Shown in pieces: positions 26,278 through 35,193 of a DNA stretch of 64,000 bases (position 1 is the first letter of the stretch; each line of letters opens with the position of its first letter). The position numbers were made by a program, and so were the translations under genes. Under the pieces are notes generated by a model that saw only the letters and a program-made list of their open reading frames with translations, was not told where the DNA came from and did not search any database. The stretch comes from Bradyrhizobium macuxiense (GTDB lineage Bacteria; Pseudomonadota; Alphaproteobacteria; Rhizobiales; Xanthobacteraceae). The DNA is taken from the NCBI RefSeq assembly GCF_007993935.1, contig NZ_VITY01000001.1:496001-560000 (forward strand), written 5' to 3'.

Positions 26278-26348
26278 GGTGTGGTGGCGAAATGGGAACG
26301 CTGCGGTCTGCAAAACCGCCATGAGCCGGTTCGATTCCGGCCCATCGC
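26278..26348 (+). tRNA. tRNA-Cys-like sequence (anticodon GCA), degenerate acceptor stem
   Basis: A cloverleaf can be drawn in normal order: D-arm with GCG/CGC pairs and loop AATGGGA, a perfect anticodon arm GCGGT-CTGCAAA-ACCGC (26303-26319, anticodon GCA), variable ATGA, and a perfect T-arm GCCGG-TTCGATT-CCGGC (26325-26341). The acceptor stem GGTGTGG/CCATCGC has two mismatches, and no CCA follows. It is either a tRNA-Cys pseudogene or a tRNA-like RNA linked to rtcB. It lies 24 bases after rtcB. Confidence 0.6.
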
Positions 26349-26424
26349 GGCCCGCACGTCGCGAGCTTGCCTCCGGATGAACTGAGCTTCAGGATCGCTT
26401 GCCGCTGCCGACCGGCCGCTTCGA

Positions 26425-26892
26425 TCAGCCCTTCTTCGAATCGCCGCGCGTATGATGCAGCAGATTGTCGCGTAGTCTGACCACGCTCTTCTGCACGACA
26501 GGAAAGTCGTCGCCGAGCCCGGTGGCCTCGACCAGCGACGCGTTGATCTCCTTGTCGAGCAAGCGCCGGCCCGCCGCCGTCAGGCTCACCCGCACTTGCC
26601 GCTCGTCGGCGGGATCGCGGGTACGGCTGATGTAGCCGCTCTGCTCCAGTTTCTTGAGGATCGGCGTCAGCGTGTTGGATTCCAGGAACAGCTTTTCGCC
26701 GAGCGCGCTCACGGTCTGCTCGTCGGCCTCCGACAGCGCGATCATGGCAATGTATTGGGTGTAGGTCAGGCCGACCGCGTCGAGGATCGGCTTGTAGGCG
26801 CGGCCGAAGGCCAGATTGGCCGAATAGACCGCAAAGCACAGAAAATTCGAGAGTTTTCGGCCTTTGGTCTCAGCCTTAGCGGGGCGGGTCAC
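26425..26892 (-). CDS. ohrR: OhrR, MarR-type peroxide-sensing repressor
   Basis: 155 residues. The N-terminal LSNFLCFAVYSANLAFGRAY with C19 is the hallmark of OhrR; the reactive Cys senses organic hydroperoxides. The winged HTH is TVSALGEKLFLESNTLTPILKKLEQSGYISR. No second cysteine is present in the C-terminal part, so it fits the one-Cys type that needs a small thiol for inactivation. It diverges from ohr over two identical palindromes. Confidence 0.92.
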   Translation of the reverse strand: MTRPAKAETKGRKLSNFLCFAVYSANLAFGRAYKPILDAVGLTYTQYIAMIALSEADEQTVSALGEKLFLESNTLTPILKKLEQSGYISRTRDPADERQVRVSLTAAGRRLLDKEINASLVEATGLGDDFPVVQKSVVRLRDNLLHHTRGDSKKG

Positions 26893-26935
26893 AGGCGTCT
26901 CCGGAGTTTGTGAAGTCCGGCCAATATAAATCGTA

Positions 26936-26950
26936 TCCGATTAAATCGGA
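26936..26950. promoter_or_regulatory. OhrR operator 1
   Basis: A perfect palindrome TCCGATT-A-AATCGGA, 43 bases upstream of the ohrR start, flanked by an inverted copy of the sequence around operator 2. It probably autoregulates ohrR. Confidence 0.8.
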
Positions 26951-26955
26951 AGAGC

Positions 26956-26984
26956 TTGACATCGCCTGACGCGGGGTCTATTTC
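26956..26984 (+). promoter_or_regulatory. Putative ohr promoter
   Basis: TTGACA at 26956-26961 and TATTTC at 26979-26984, 17 bases apart, between the two OhrR operators. The operators bracket it, so OhrR binding would block polymerase. Confidence 0.55.
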
Positions 26985-26992
26985 AACACGCA

Positions 26993-27007
26993 TCCGATTA
27001 AATCGGA
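26993..27007. promoter_or_regulatory. OhrR operator 2
   Basis: A second copy of TCCGATT-A-AATCGGA, followed by a TACGATTT segment that is the inverted counterpart of the one next to operator 1. Center-to-center distance is 57 bases. Confidence 0.8.
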
Positions 27008-27039
27008 TACGATTTATCTTCAATCAAAAGGAATTCGCC

Positions 27040-27441
27040 ATGACCGCCAATGCCAAGGTTCTCGTCACCGGAAAGACCCACGTCACTGCCGGCCCGAACG
27101 GCGCCGCCCGCTCGCGCGACGGCTTCCTCGACGTCAAGCTGCCGCAGCCGCACCCGGCCGCCGAAAACCTGTTCGCCGCCGCCTGGTCGGCCTGCTACAT
27201 CGGCGCAATCCAGCTCGCCGCCGGACAGCGCAAGGTCAAGCTCGCGAGCGAGCCCGAGGTCGACGCCGAGATCGACCTGAACCAGGCCGGCAGCGCCTAC
27301 TTCCTGAGCGCGCGCCTCAACGTCCACGTTCCCGGCGTCGAGCGCGAGGTTGCGCAGGAGTTGATCGAAGCCGCGCACGGCATCTGCCCCTACTCCAAGG
27401 CGGTTCACGGCAACATCGACGTCACCACCACCCTGGTCTGA
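27040..27441 (+). CDS. ohr: Ohr organic hydroperoxide reductase
   Basis: 133 residues of the Ohr/OsmC fold. The two catalytic cysteines are C52 in AAAWSACYIGAI and C116 in HGICPYSKAV. Ohr reduces fatty acid and other organic hydroperoxides using lipoylated partners. A GGAATTCGCC leader with a short Shine-Dalgarno precedes the ATG. It is controlled by the divergent ohrR through the two palindromes. Confidence 0.93.
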   Translation: MTANAKVLVTGKTHVTAGPNGAARSRDGFLDVKLPQPHPAAENLFAAAWSACYIGAIQLAAGQRKVKLASEPEVDAEIDLNQAGSAYFLSARLNVHVPGVEREVAQELIEAAHGICPYSKAVHGNIDVTTTLV

Positions 27442-27520
27442 GACGATCACGTGATGACCTCCGACGCGGGCCGGCCACTTGCCGGCTCGCGGTCGGACAG
27501 CACAACTCCAGGAGTTCAAG

Positions 27521-27940
27521 ATGACCAGCAAGCTGATGATGGCGACGCGCCTCCTCGCAAGGACGGCCTTGTTCGCTGCAAGTCTCCTGACGATCCCGAG
27601 CGCGCAGGCGCAGCAGCCGGGCGGCATCGCTCGAACCGATTTGCAGCGCCACGACCTCAGCGCGCCCGGACGTGAAGCCGTCCAGGTGCGCGTCGACATC
27701 GCGCCGGGCAAGGCCTTCGGCCAGCACACCCACCCTGGCGAAGAGATCATCTATGTGCTCGCCGGCACGCTCCAATACGACGTCGACGGCAGGCCGCCGG
27801 CAACGCTGAAGGCCGGCGACGTGCTGTTCATCCCGGCAGGCACCATCCACGCGGCCAAGAATGTCGGCAACGTCACCGCCAGCGAGCTTGCGACCTATAT
27901 CGTCGAGAAGAACAAGCCGCTGCTGACGCTTGTGAAGTGA
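27521..27940 (+). CDS. Exported cupin-domain protein
   Basis: 139 residues with a signal peptide (MATRLLARTALFAASLLTIPSAQAQ) and a single cupin barrel: GKAFGQHTHPGEEIIYVLAGTL has the H-x-H...E metal ligands, and GDVLFIPAGTIHAAKNVG has the last His. The ATG follows AGGAG. It lies 79 bases after ohr and could be transcribed with it. Function unknown. Confidence 0.83.
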   Translation: MTSKLMMATRLLARTALFAASLLTIPSAQAQQPGGIARTDLQRHDLSAPGREAVQVRVDIAPGKAFGQHTHPGEEIIYVLAGTLQYDVDGRPPATLKAGDVLFIPAGTIHAAKNVGNVTASELATYIVEKNKPLLTLVK

Positions 27941-28001
27941 CCGATGCCGCCTGCCCGCCCCTACGTACTTCTGATCTCGGGGCGAGCGCGGCGACATTGC
28001 G

Positions 28002-29519
28002 TCACTTGGTGCACTGAACCTCCGGCTGCCGCACCGTCCGCGCGTTGAAGATCAGGAAGCTGACCGCAGCCATGATCCAGACGCCGATGCCGCCATAGAG
28101 CATCACCCAGCCAAATCCGCTCGCCAGCGCCTGGTGCACGACCGGGCCGGTCAGCTCTGGCGCCGATGCGGCGTCGCCGGACGCAATCCGCTCGGCCAGG
28201 ACACGGAGTTGCGCACCGTCGAGCGCCGGCAGCACCGCCTTCAGATGTGCCAGCACACCGCTCGCCAGAATAAAGCCCATCAACGCGATGTTGACCGAGA
28301 GCGAGACCATCCGCGCGCTCATGTCGATGCCGGAGGCCATGCCGGCGCGGTCGCTCGAGACCGAGCCGGTCGTCGTGTTGGTGACCGGCGTATTGGTGAT
28401 GCCGAGGCCGATTCCGGCAAGCAGGCAGCCCGGCAGCATCGTCAGCCAGTCAGGCTGCGCGGCAGCGCTGCCGAACTTCATCAGCATGAATCCGGTGCCG
28501 ATGGTGAACAGTCCCGCCGGGATGATCAGGCCCGGCTGGTAGCGCAGCGACAGCCGCTCCGCGAACGGCGGCATCACCAGCGTCGGCAATGTGTAGGCGA
28601 GCAGCGCGAGGCCCGCGGACACGCTGTCATAGCCGAGGCCGGCGTGAAACCAGATCGGCAGATAGATCATGAACGGCCAGTAGCTGAGGTTCATCGCCGC
28701 CGAGCCGACGATCGAACCGGAGAACGCCGGGATCCGGAACACGGAGAAGTCGAACATCGGCCGCCGGCTGATTCGCTCGGCGACGAGGAACGCAATGAAG
28801 CTCACCGCGGAGACGCCGAGGATCGCGAGCCCCTTCGGGCTGACGAAGCCGAGATCCGGCCCCTGCGTGATGTAGAACGCGAGACAGAACACCGCGAGCG
28901 ACATCGTCACGATACCGGCGACGTCGAGGCTGCTCGCCTTGGGGTCCCTGGATTCATGCACGCCGCCGATCGTGAGCACGAACGCCACGGCCGCGAACAG
29001 CACGTGGACGAGGAATACCCATTCCCAGCTCAGCACCGCGACCACGGCGCCGCCGATGATCGGCCCGAAGCCGAGACCGATGCCGAAGATGACGCCCCAC
29101 CAGCCCCAGGCGACGGCGCGCAGGCGGCCACCCTGGAATTCGTGCGACAGCACGGCGATCTGACAGATCAAGAGCGCGCCGCCGCTCAGGCCTTGCAGGA
29201 AGCGGGCAACGATCAGCATTTCGACGCTCGAGGCGACGCCGCAGATCAGCGAGGTGACGCCGAACGCCGCGATCGCGACCAGGAAGATGCGCTTGCGTCC
29301 GTAGCGGTCCGCCACCGTCCCGATCGCCATCAGCACCGTCGTCACCGCGATGGTGTAGGCGTTCATGATCCATTGCAGCGCCTTGAAATCGGCATGCAGC
29401 ACCCGCTCCAGCGTCGGCAGGATCGCGGGGATGCTGGAGATCTCCAACCCAAACATCAGACAGGCAAGGCAAACGGCAGACAGCACGACGGCGCCGCGGC
29501 GGCTCAATTCAGTAGACAT
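28002..29519 (-). CDS. DHA2-family MFS transporter (14-TM)
   Basis: 505 residues with ~14 helices and the DHA2 signature VADRYGRKRIFLVAIAAFG after helix 2, then LQGLSGGALLICQIAVLSHEF. The family exports drugs and small organic compounds by proton exchange. It is divergent from a LysR gene at 29725 over a 205-base gap. Confidence 0.88.
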   Translation of the reverse strand: MSTELSRRGAVVLSAVCLACLMFGLEISSIPAILPTLERVLHADFKALQWIMNAYTIAVTTVLMAIGTVADRYGRKRIFLVAIAAFGVTSLICGVASSVEMLIVARFLQGLSGGALLICQIAVLSHEFQGGRLRAVAWGWWGVIFGIGLGFGPIIGGAVVAVLSWEWVFLVHVLFAAVAFVLTIGGVHESRDPKASSLDVAGIVTMSLAVFCLAFYITQGPDLGFVSPKGLAILGVSAVSFIAFLVAERISRRPMFDFSVFRIPAFSGSIVGSAAMNLSYWPFMIYLPIWFHAGLGYDSVSAGLALLAYTLPTLVMPPFAERLSLRYQPGLIIPAGLFTIGTGFMLMKFGSAAAQPDWLTMLPGCLLAGIGLGITNTPVTNTTTGSVSSDRAGMASGIDMSARMVSLSVNIALMGFILASGVLAHLKAVLPALDGAQLRVLAERIASGDAASAPELTGPVVHQALASGFGWVMLYGGIGVWIMAAVSFLIFNARTVRQPEVQCTK

Positions 29520-29724
29520 GATCAGGCCTTTTGTTGTGGCAAGCCAACGGCATACCGCACGCTGTTGCCAGGGTGCTGGCAGCAGCGTCGGTCGATCGAC
29601 TCACGATGTATTGAGGCAGCAGCGGCAGGAATCGGGTGGCCGCGGCGCTTCACCACGCAAAGCTAGTCACGCCTTGAGCATTGGTGAATTGGATGACTAG
29701 ATATTTCAGAGACAACAATTCCGG

Positions 29725-30645
29725 ATGACTGACATGACCACGCTCGACATCGACGCCGTGAAGACCTTCGTGACCATCGCCGAGCTCAGGAGCTTTACCC
29801 GCGCCGCCGACGCGCTCGGCACGACGCAAGGCGCGATCAGTGTCAAGCTGAAGCGGCTGGAGCGCCAGGTCGGCCACAGGCTGATCGAGCGGACACCGCG
29901 GCTGGTGCGCCTGTCGGCCCAGGGGGCCGAGTTCCTTGCACCCGCGCGCGAACTGCTCGCCGCCCATGATCGCGCCGTCGCTGGACTGTCGTCAGCCCGC
30001 CGCCGCTTTTCCCTGGGGATCGCCACTCACGTCGGCGCCCCCGAACTTCCCACCCTGCTCGCCCGGCTCAATGCACATGATCCCATGCTCACGATCGAGG
30101 TGCGCCTCGACGACGCCCGTGATCTGCTCGACACCTTCGATCGCGGAATGATCGACGCAGTGATCATTTTTCGGGACGACGATCGCCGCGACGGCGTCGT
30201 TCTCGGCCCCGATCATTTCGGCTGGTTTGCCACGCCGGACTTTCTCCATCGCGACGGAGAGCCGTTTCGATTGGCGGCATCGTCACCCGCCTGCGGCATC
30301 CTCAACACCGCGACGCGCGCGCTCGACGCAGCGGCACTGCCATGGACGGAAACCTTCCTCGGTTGCGGCGCTTTTGCCGTCGCCGATGCGGTCTCGGCGG
30401 GCCTCGCGATCTCGGTGTTCTCACGCCGGGTGGCGCCGCCCGGCACCATCGAGGTGACGGAGAAGTTCGGCCTCCCCGCCCTGCCCCCATCCGAGATCAT
30501 GCTGCTATCGACGTTGTCAGACACCCGGTCGCGTGCGGCCTTGAAGACGTTGGCAAGTGCCTTTCGCGAGCACCATCGTCCGCCGGCGAGCGCAGGCAGC
30601 ATAGCGGAGAACACGCGAACCGTGGCCGTCGCTGTCGGGTCCTGA
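29725..30645 (+). CDS. LysR-family transcriptional regulator
   Basis: 306 residues with a LysR HTH (LDIDAVKTFVTIAELRSFTRAADALG; GAISVKLKRLERQVGHRLIER) and an effector domain. It probably regulates the divergent DHA2 exporter. The start at 29725 (MTDMTTLDID) has an internal Met three codons later. Confidence 0.88.
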   Translation: MTDMTTLDIDAVKTFVTIAELRSFTRAADALGTTQGAISVKLKRLERQVGHRLIERTPRLVRLSAQGAEFLAPARELLAAHDRAVAGLSSARRRFSLGIATHVGAPELPTLLARLNAHDPMLTIEVRLDDARDLLDTFDRGMIDAVIIFRDDDRRDGVVLGPDHFGWFATPDFLHRDGEPFRLAASSPACGILNTATRALDAAALPWTETFLGCGAFAVADAVSAGLAISVFSRRVAPPGTIEVTEKFGLPALPPSEIMLLSTLSDTRSRAALKTLASAFREHHRPPASAGSIAENTRTVAVAVGS

Positions 30646-30676
30646 ACAATCAGCGGCGCGCAACATCGCTGACCGG

Positions 30677-31588
30677 CTAACGCCGAGCCCGGTCGGCGCG
30701 TCTTCCCTCAAACAGCGCGCGTTCCGACGCGAGCACCTTGGCCAGAAAATCCAGCGTGGCGCGGACCCGCGCGGTGCGCCGGAGATCGTCATGCGTCAAC
30801 AGCCATAGCGCCGATCGCGGCTCGGCGAGCGGCTTCGGCGTCAGGCGGCGCAGCGCAGGCGCGAGATCGCCGACATAGCACGGAAGCAGAGCCAGACCCA
30901 TTCCCGCCACCGCCGCGTCGCGCAGCGCCGGAAGCGCATCGACGCGGCAGGCGACGCGCGCCGAACGCAGGTTCTTCCGCATCCAGTCGGCGATCACGGT
31001 CCCCGCCAGCGCATCGTCGAGCCCGATCCAGTCATGCGCGGACAGATCCCTGTCGTCACGCCGGGCGAGATAGGCACGCGATCCGTAGATCGCATGGGCA
31101 ATGTCGGCGATGCGCCGTCCGACCAGCAATTCGGACGGCGCCGGCGTCGGCCGGATCGCGATGTCGGCCTCGCGGCGCGTCAGGTTGGCCATCGCATTCG
31201 AGACGATGATCTCGGGCCGGATCTCCGGATGCGCAGCGCGCATCGCCGGCAGATGCCGCACCAGCACCGCGCCGAGCGTGTCCGTGGTCGTGATCCGGAC
31301 CGGACCCGACGGCCTGAGGTCCTGTCCCGCCAGCTTGCGCTCGAGCGCGAGCACCTCGTCCTCGAGCCGGGCCGCCGACGCTGCCGCGGTCTCGCCGGCC
31401 GGCGTCGGCGCATAGCCGTCGCGGAAGCGCTCGAACAGCCGCGTCCCGATCGCCGTTTCGATCGCGCCGAGGCGGCGAAACACCGTCGAATGCGTGACGC
31501 CCAGTCTGCGCGCCGCGCCTGAGAGGCTGCCCTCGCGCGCCACAGCGAGGACGAGCCGGAGATCATTCCAGTCGAGAGGGCTGTGCAT
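30677..31588 (-). CDS. LysR-family transcriptional regulator
   Basis: 303 residues with WNDLRLVLAVAREGSLSGAARRLG and HSTVFRRLGAIETAIGTRLFER. The frame remains open to 31729, but MHSPLDWND at 31588 is the conserved beginning. It is divergent from a second DHA2 exporter at 31694 and convergent with the previous LysR gene. Confidence 0.88.
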   Translation of the reverse strand: MHSPLDWNDLRLVLAVAREGSLSGAARRLGVTHSTVFRRLGAIETAIGTRLFERFRDGYAPTPAGETAAASAARLEDEVLALERKLAGQDLRPSGPVRITTTDTLGAVLVRHLPAMRAAHPEIRPEIIVSNAMANLTRREADIAIRPTPAPSELLVGRRIADIAHAIYGSRAYLARRDDRDLSAHDWIGLDDALAGTVIADWMRKNLRSARVACRVDALPALRDAAVAGMGLALLPCYVGDLAPALRRLTPKPLAEPRSALWLLTHDDLRRTARVRATLDFLAKVLASERALFEGRRADRARR

Positions 31589-31693
31589 TTTTGCAAACTC
31601 ACTTGGCGGCTCTGGATAATACCTTATCACGAACGGACAGGCCATCTTCCGGATCGCTGGTGCGGCGCGCCGACGATGCAGAGGAGCTGGCAG

Positions 31694-33130
31694 GTGACAA
31701 GTGAGACCACCGAGACATTGCAATTGCACGACACGCGGCCGGCAACGGTCGACCCGCGGCGCTGGCTGGCCCTGCCCGTGCTGCTGGCGGGCGCCTTCCT
31801 GCCGATCCTCGACTTCAACGTCGTCAACCTCGCGCTGCCGGCCATTCGCGACGATCTCGGCGCGACGGCGAGCGAGGTGCAGTTCGTGATCTCGGCCTAT
31901 GCCGCGACCTACGCGGTATTCCTGATCACGGGCGGCCGGCTCGGCGACCTGCTCGGCCGGCGGCGCATGTTCCTCACCGGTGTCGCCGGCTTCACGGTCG
32001 CATCCGTGCTGTGCGGTGTTGCGTGGTCACCCACCGTGCTGGTCGGCGGACGGATCCTGCAAGGCCTCACCGCCACCGTGATGGCGCCGCAGGTGCTCGC
32101 TTCGATCCGCGTGCTGTTCCCCGCGGCCGAACAAGGCCGCGCGCTCGGCTTCTACGGCGCGACGTTCGGTCTTGCCAACATCTGCGGCCAGGTGCTGGGC
32201 GGCGTGCTGGTGTCGGCGCATCCGTTCGGCCTCGCTTGGCAGGCGATCTTCCTGATCAACCTGCCGATCGGCCTCGTCGCGTTCGTCGGCGGCCTGCTGT
32301 ACCTCGCCGACTCGCGCGCCGAGCATGCACAGCGGCTCGATATCGGCGGCGTCGTCCTGCTGTCGCTCACGCTCGGCTTGCTGGTCTATCCGCTGATCGA
32401 GGGGCGCGAATCCGGCTGGCCGGTCTGGATCATCGCGATGCTGCTGGCGTCGCCGCTGATGCTCGCCGCCTTCGTCCGCTTCGAGGCGCGGCTGTCCGCA
32501 CGCGGCGGCGATCCGCTGGTTGCCCTGCATCTGCTGCGCAACAGCGACTTCGTGATCGGGCTGGTGATGGCGCTCGCCTTTTACATGCTGTCGTCGTTCT
32601 ATCTGACCTTTGCGGTCTACCTGCAAAGCGGGCTGCATTTTTCACCGCTGGCGGCCGGCCTCGCCACCCTGCCCTTCGCCACCGGCTTCTTCGTGAGCTC
32701 GCTGGTGTCGCCGCTGGTGATGCAATGGCTCGGCGCGCGCACGCTGACGCTTGGCTTCGCGCTCCAGGTCATCGGCTTCGGCATCGTGATGCTGTCGGTG
32801 GGCGGAGTGCTTCCGCAGAGTGCGGAATTCGGCCTGATCTGCGGCGGGCTCGGCTTCGGCACCGTGATGCCGTCGGTGATCAAGGCCGTGATCGGCAGCA
32901 TCGATCCGCGCCATGCCGGGCTGGCGTCGGGGATGATGATCTCGACCTTCCAGATCGGCGCAGCACTCGGCGTCGCCGTGATCGGCGGCGCCTTCTACAG
33001 CCTGCTCGGGGCGCATCCGCAGGCCGGCGACTACGCCCACGCCTTCACGATCGCGCTCGGCTGCAACGTCGCGCTGCTGGCGCTTGGCGGCTGGCTGTCG
33101 CTGTGGCTGCCGCGCGAGCCTTCGGCTTGA
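31694..33130 (+). CDS. DHA2-family MFS transporter
   Basis: 478 residues, ~14 helices, with GGRLGDLLGRRRMFLTGVAGF and LQGLTATVMAPQVLASIR. A GTG at 31694 is favoured because an AGGAG site lies 8 bases before it; an ATG at 31676 has no such site. It is followed after 15 bases by a DUF1993 gene. Confidence 0.87.
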   Translation: MTSETTETLQLHDTRPATVDPRRWLALPVLLAGAFLPILDFNVVNLALPAIRDDLGATASEVQFVISAYAATYAVFLITGGRLGDLLGRRRMFLTGVAGFTVASVLCGVAWSPTVLVGGRILQGLTATVMAPQVLASIRVLFPAAEQGRALGFYGATFGLANICGQVLGGVLVSAHPFGLAWQAIFLINLPIGLVAFVGGLLYLADSRAEHAQRLDIGGVVLLSLTLGLLVYPLIEGRESGWPVWIIAMLLASPLMLAAFVRFEARLSARGGDPLVALHLLRNSDFVIGLVMALAFYMLSSFYLTFAVYLQSGLHFSPLAAGLATLPFATGFFVSSLVSPLVMQWLGARTLTLGFALQVIGFGIVMLSVGGVLPQSAEFGLICGGLGFGTVMPSVIKAVIGSIDPRHAGLASGMMISTFQIGAALGVAVIGGAFYSLLGAHPQAGDYAHAFTIALGCNVALLALGGWLSLWLPREPSA

Positions 33131-33145
33131 AATCAGGAGAATTCC

Positions 33146-33655
33146 ATGACCGCACCGCTCTACGATGCATCCGTCCCGGTATTTCGGCAGATGCTCAACG
33201 CACTCGCCGATCTCCTGCGCAAGGGCGAGGCCGACGCCCGCGAACGCGGTCTCGATCCCGACGCCATGCTCGCGGCGCGGCTGGCGCCCGACATGCTGAC
33301 GCTGGTCGGTCAGGTGCAGCGGGCCAGCGATCACGCCAAGGGCGCCGCCGGGCGGCTCGCCGGCCTCGAGCCACCGACCTTCGCTGACGATGAACGGAGC
33401 CTCGCCGAGGCCCACGCCCGCATCTCGCGAACGCTCGACTACATCGACACGGTCCCGGTTCAGGCATTCGACCAAGCGGCGGAACGCATCGTCACCTTGC
33501 CCTTCGGCGTCCCGCCAATGCCGGCAGCGCGCTACCTCCACGGCTTCGCGCTGCCGAGCCTGTTCTTCCACGTCGCCACCGCCTACGCCATCCTGCGTCA
33601 TCGCGGCGTGCCGCTCGGCAAGCGTGACTTCCTCGGCAACTACCTCTCGAACTGA
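33146..33655 (+). CDS. DUF1993 family protein
   Basis: 169 residues of a helical protein of the DUF1993 family (YDASVPVFRQMLNALADLLRKGE; ARLAPDMLTLVGQVQRASDHAKGA; PSLFFHVATAYAILRHRGVPLGK). The role of the family is unknown; some members resemble DinB-like four-helix bundles. It is likely in one operon with the DHA2 gene. Confidence 0.85.
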   Translation: MTAPLYDASVPVFRQMLNALADLLRKGEADARERGLDPDAMLAARLAPDMLTLVGQVQRASDHAKGAAGRLAGLEPPTFADDERSLAEAHARISRTLDYIDTVPVQAFDQAAERIVTLPFGVPPMPAARYLHGFALPSLFFHVATAYAILRHRGVPLGKRDFLGNYLSN

Positions 33656-33658
33656 TCG

Positions 33659-35122
33659 CTACTTCTTCGCGACCTCGCGAAGCGTGTTGTAGACCCACTC
33701 CGCGCCCTGCTTGACGGCCTCGACGCCGATCCTTTCGTCGTTGCCATGCATCCGGCTCAGGATGTCGTCGTCGAGCGGATAGGGATAGATGCCGTAAACC
33801 GGCACGTTGCGCTCGCGCCAGGCGGTGGCGTCGGTGCCCGCCTCGAACATCGTCGGCACCAGGACCGCGTCCTTCCAGACCCGCTTGGCGTTACGCTCCA
33901 GTGCGGCATAGAGCTCGGTATCGACCGGCGACGCCGGGATCTTGCTCCGCATCAGATAGGCGTCGCGCGCCGCCTGCTGCGTCAGCGAGGTCACGATGCT
34001 GACCTCAATGCCGGGATCGCCGACCACGCGCTTGATCTCGGCGATCATCTGGTCCGTCGTCGTTCCCGGCAGCAGCCGCGTGTTCACCACCGCCTTGGCG
34101 TCGCCGGGGATGACGTTGGGCTTGATGCCGGCGTCGATCATCGTGATCACCATGGTGTCACGCAGCAGGGCGTGCAGCAGCAGGCTGTCCTTGGGATTGT
34201 CGGCGACGAGTTTCTTTCCGGCCGCGTCGAGATCAGCCTGGCCCTTTACGGCCAACAGCTGCTTGATATCGGCCGCCGTCTGCTCCGAACTGATCGGCAG
34301 CAGCGCCTTGAAATAAGCCTCCGTCGCCGGCACCAGCTTGACGGCCGGATCGTGCGCCGCGAGCTTGGCCAGCGCCGCGATCAGGCGGTCGTTGGCCATC
34401 GCGCCCGCCGGAAGCGGCCGCGAGGAATGACCGGAGGGACCGGTCGCCTTCAAGGCAAAGGTCGCCGAGAGCTTTTCCGCCGTCGTGACATTGATCTGGC
34501 GCACCGTGCCGTCGCGCTCCTGCAGGACGTAGCCGCCTTCGTTCAACGCGAATTCCGCGTCGATCTTGTCCCAATGGTCCTTCGCCAGCCATACCGTGCT
34601 GTACTGCCCCTGCTCCTCGTCGGCCTCGGCCAGGAAGATCACATCGCGCGCCAGCGGCGTTTTCTCCTCAGCCAGCCGCATCACCGCACCGGCGAAGACG
34701 GCGAGCCCGCCCTTGAAATCCATCGCGCCCCGCCCGTAGACGAAACCGTCCTTCTCGACGCCGGCGAACGGCTCCACGGTCCATTTCTCGCGTTCGACCG
34801 GAACGACGTCGGCATGCGCGGCGAGCAGCACCGGCTTCTTCGAGCCGTCACCGCGCAGCCGCGCGATGAAGTGCGCGGCCTTGCCGTTCGGGGCCACGAA
34901 GATGTCGACCTCGGCGCCCAGCGGTGCGAACTGCGACTTCAGATATTCGGCGAGCGCCCGCGTATCGCCCGGGCCATTCGAAGTATCGAACGAGATCAGC
35001 TTCTTGAGCAGCGCAACCGTGCGGTCGCCCGGCTGCTCGGCGCGCGCATGTCCCGCTCCAGCACAGGACAGCAACGCGGCAAGGACCAACGCAGCGAGGC
35101 GGGTCTTGGTCGACGGCATCAT
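33659..35122 (-). CDS. M20 family metallopeptidase/amidohydrolase, exported
   Basis: 487 residues with a signal peptide (RLAALVLAALLSCAGAGHARAEQ) and a two-zinc M20 catalytic domain. Ligand segments are LLAAHADVVPVE, GRGAMDFKGGLAV and EADEEQGQ; a dimerisation domain and a final HGNDERIG complete the fold. It would cleave C-terminal amino acids or N-acyl substrates in the periplasm. Convergent with DUF1993, 3 bases apart. Confidence 0.88.
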   Translation of the reverse strand: MMPSTKTRLAALVLAALLSCAGAGHARAEQPGDRTVALLKKLISFDTSNGPGDTRALAEYLKSQFAPLGAEVDIFVAPNGKAAHFIARLRGDGSKKPVLLAAHADVVPVEREKWTVEPFAGVEKDGFVYGRGAMDFKGGLAVFAGAVMRLAEEKTPLARDVIFLAEADEEQGQYSTVWLAKDHWDKIDAEFALNEGGYVLQERDGTVRQINVTTAEKLSATFALKATGPSGHSSRPLPAGAMANDRLIAALAKLAAHDPAVKLVPATEAYFKALLPISSEQTAADIKQLLAVKGQADLDAAGKKLVADNPKDSLLLHALLRDTMVITMIDAGIKPNVIPGDAKAVVNTRLLPGTTTDQMIAEIKRVVGDPGIEVSIVTSLTQQAARDAYLMRSKIPASPVDTELYAALERNAKRVWKDAVLVPTMFEAGTDATAWRERNVPVYGIYPYPLDDDILSRMHGNDERIGVEAVKQGAEWVYNTLREVAKK

Positions 35123-35193
35123 GTTCTTCTTCCTCCCTTATGTGGTTTTGAAACAGGATAATCTGCGCCGCTCGCCCCAGGGAGTCCTCGAGC

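Noticed and set aside
28134..29666. Long open frame antisense to the DHA2 exporter
   Set aside because: Low-complexity basic product, no homology pattern, complete overlap with a well-supported gene.
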